Source: an uncultured Collinsella sp.
Lineage (GTDB): Bacteria > Actinomycetota > Coriobacteriia > Coriobacteriales > Coriobacteriaceae
Direction of reading: 5' to 3'
DNA length: 5,900 nt
Assembly: GCA_902496005.1 (NCBI GenBank)
Contig: CABUZI010000103.1
Location: forward strand, 1-5,900
Below are positions 4,891 to 5,900 of the stretch, in pieces (positions within the stretch are counted from its first letter, which is position 1; each line of letters opens with the position of its first letter). The position numbers and the translations under genes are program-made. The notes below the pieces were generated by a model. The model did not search any database. It worked only from the letters and a program-made list of their open reading frames with translations, and was not told the DNA's origin.

Positions 4891-5769
4891 ATGAACAAGC
4901 CAAGTGTTTCTGCTGGCGTCGTTGCCGGCGTTGCCCTGGGAGCCGCGGCACTTGGTGCGGCCGCCGTCGCTGTTCGTGCTGCCTGTCTGCAGGTTGCGAG
5001 GACCCGCAATGGGTTGGCGCGTGTGAAGCGCGTGCATGGTGAGAGCGGTGACGAGGTCCGTGTGCTCGTGCAAGGCGGCGTCTACCAAAGCGCAAGCTAC
5101 GTTGGCGAGCGTTGGGCAGAGCCCGTCTTTGCGTACTATCGTGCGTTTGACGATGTGTTTGAGGCCGAGGACGCAATGCGTGATGCTTACGGGCATGGTA
5201 TCGACCGTATGCTCATGCTGGGCGGCGGCGGGTTTGCCTATCCCAAGTTTGCGCTGTTGTCGCACGAGGGCATGCGCATGGACGTTATCGAGTATGACGG
5301 AGAGATTACGCGCCTGGCGCGCCGCTGGTTCTACCTGGACGAGCTGGAGCGCGCGGTGGGCGACCGCTTGCGGGTGATTACCGCTGAGGCTCGCTCGTAT
5401 CTGGGTGTGACGAGCGTGGGTCATCGTCGCTACGACGTGGTCGTGAGCGATTGCTTTGGCGGTGCCGAGCCCGTACGCGAGCTGGCGACGGTTGAGGCAT
5501 TGCGTTTGGTGCGAGGCGGCCTGAACCCCGGGGGTATCTACGTTGCCAATATCGTGAGCGCAAACGAGGGGAGTGACGTGACGTTCCTGCGCGACTGCGC
5601 TGCCACGGCACTCGAGGTATTCGCCCATGCCTGGGTGGTCCCATGTGGCGATGCGGAGTTCGGCGGCGAGGAGAACTACCTGCTTATCGCCAGCGACGGC
5701 GACTACGCCTTTGCCGAAGCCGTGCCCTTCGACACCGACTTCCTCGGCACCGTCCTTCACGACAAGTAA
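4891..5769 (+). CDS. Membrane-anchored spermidine-synthase-like SAM-binding protein
   Basis: This 292-residue protein has a hydrophobic Ala/Gly/Val-rich N-terminal segment (about 8-33), probably a membrane anchor with the enzyme domain in the cytoplasm. The rest matches the spermidine synthase-like fold. Its glycine loop is MLMLGGGGFAYPKFAL (107-122), the acidic strand is MDVIEYDGEI (130-139), then ARRWFYLDEL (143-152), LRVITAEARSYL (160-171) and YDVVVSDCFGGAEP (181-194). True spermidine synthases have a second aspartate after the D187-type residue to hold the polyamine; here glycine stands there, so polyamine synthesis is unlikely. The family includes many uncharacterised methyltransferase-like proteins, some fused to membrane domains. 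The ATG follows the elp3 stop with no gap, and AAAAGGAG (4877-4884) inside the end of elp3 is its ribosome binding site, so the two are co-transcribed and probably translationally coupled. The substrate is unknown; a role linked to Elp3 is inference. Confidence 0.8.
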   Translation: MNKPSVSAGVVAGVALGAAALGAAAVAVRAACLQVARTRNGLARVKRVHGESGDEVRVLVQGGVYQSASYVGERWAEPVFAYYRAFDDVFEAEDAMRDAYGHGIDRMLMLGGGGFAYPKFALLSHEGMRMDVIEYDGEITRLARRWFYLDELERAVGDRLRVITAEARSYLGVTSVGHRRYDVVVSDCFGGAEPVRELATVEALRLVRGGLNPGGIYVANIVSANEGSDVTFLRDCAATALEVFAHAWVVPCGDAEFGGEENYLLIASDGDYAFAEAVPFDTDFLGTVLHDK

Positions 5770-5795
5770 GTCTCTCCGTCCCAAAAAGACTGGTC

Positions 5796-5900
5796 TTAGG
5801 CGTGGTCGCGCCAGCTGAGGACGCGCTGCTTCATGCCCTCGATGTCGAGCACGCCTTCGGCGAAGCCTTTGCGCACGAGCTCCTCGGGAACGTACTCGTC
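5796..5900 (-). CDS. C-terminal end of an unidentified leftward gene
   Basis: Read on the minus strand this is an open frame of 34 codons and a TAA stop, entering from beyond the window edge. It encodes an acidic-to-basic helical tail containing YVPEELVRKGF, then DIEGMKQRVLSW and the final RDHA. Charge pattern and GC-rich third positions look like real coding sequence, and it faces the preceding gene tail to tail with 26 bases between the two stops. I do not recognise the family from this fragment. Confidence 0.6.
   Translation of the reverse strand, partial: DEYVPEELVRKGFAEGVLDIEGMKQRVLSWRDHA

Noticed and set aside
4891..5769. Annotation as a true spermidine synthase (speE)
   Set aside because: The fold matches, but the second catalytic-site aspartate is replaced by glycine and there is a membrane anchor, so only spermidine-synthase-like is justified.
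4498..5784. Leftward 428-codon open frame opposite the elp3 end and the next gene
   Set aside because: It spans two genes with clear GNAT and SAM-binding motifs on the plus strand; codon positions fit only the plus-strand reading.
5783..5797. Possible leftward terminator between the convergent gene ends (AAGAC-CA-GTCTT followed by TTT)
   Set aside because: The stem has only five base pairs and a two-base loop, and overlaps the stop codon, so it is too weak to call.

Overview
The window is GC-rich, densely coded bacterial chromosome with good Shine-Dalgarno sites and one probable leaderless gene. Base composition and gene content would fit a gut Actinomycetota lineage such as Coriobacteriia (Collinsella-like), but this is an inference from style: no rRNA or other marker gene is present.

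Layout. Bases 1-125 hold a possible leftward promoter and start leaving the window, and the terminator of the first gene. A leftward gene (126-998) encodes a class I SAM-dependent methyltransferase. Its N-terminus, SAM motifs and C-terminus resemble the eukaryotic wobble-uridine methyltransferase Trm9/ALKBH8. A divergent intergenic region (999-1265) carries candidate promoters and three copies of a CAACCG half-site. Rightward from there is a two-gene operon: an XRE-type regulator with two C-terminal membrane segments (1266-1988), overlapping by 4 bases a membrane-anchored beta-repeat protein of the DUF4097/putative-adhesin type (1985-2884). A strong intrinsic terminator follows, and its U-tract runs into the -10 box of the next gene.

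That next gene is a full-length radical-SAM/GNAT Elp3 homologue (2983-4890), probably translated from a leaderless mRNA. Directly abutting it is a membrane-anchored spermidine-synthase-like SAM enzyme (4891-5769). The end of an unidentified leftward gene (5796-5900) closes the window.

How they may work together. In eukaryotes Elp3 (within Elongator) makes cm5U at tRNA position 34, and Trm9 or ALKBH8 methylates it to mcm5U. Finding an Elp3 and a Trm9-like methyltransferase less than 2 kb apart in a bacterium suggests a minimal bacterial mcm5U34 pathway. The two are not in one operon, so the link rests on motif resemblance and proximity. The XRE/DUF4097 pair looks like a separate envelope-associated regulatory unit.
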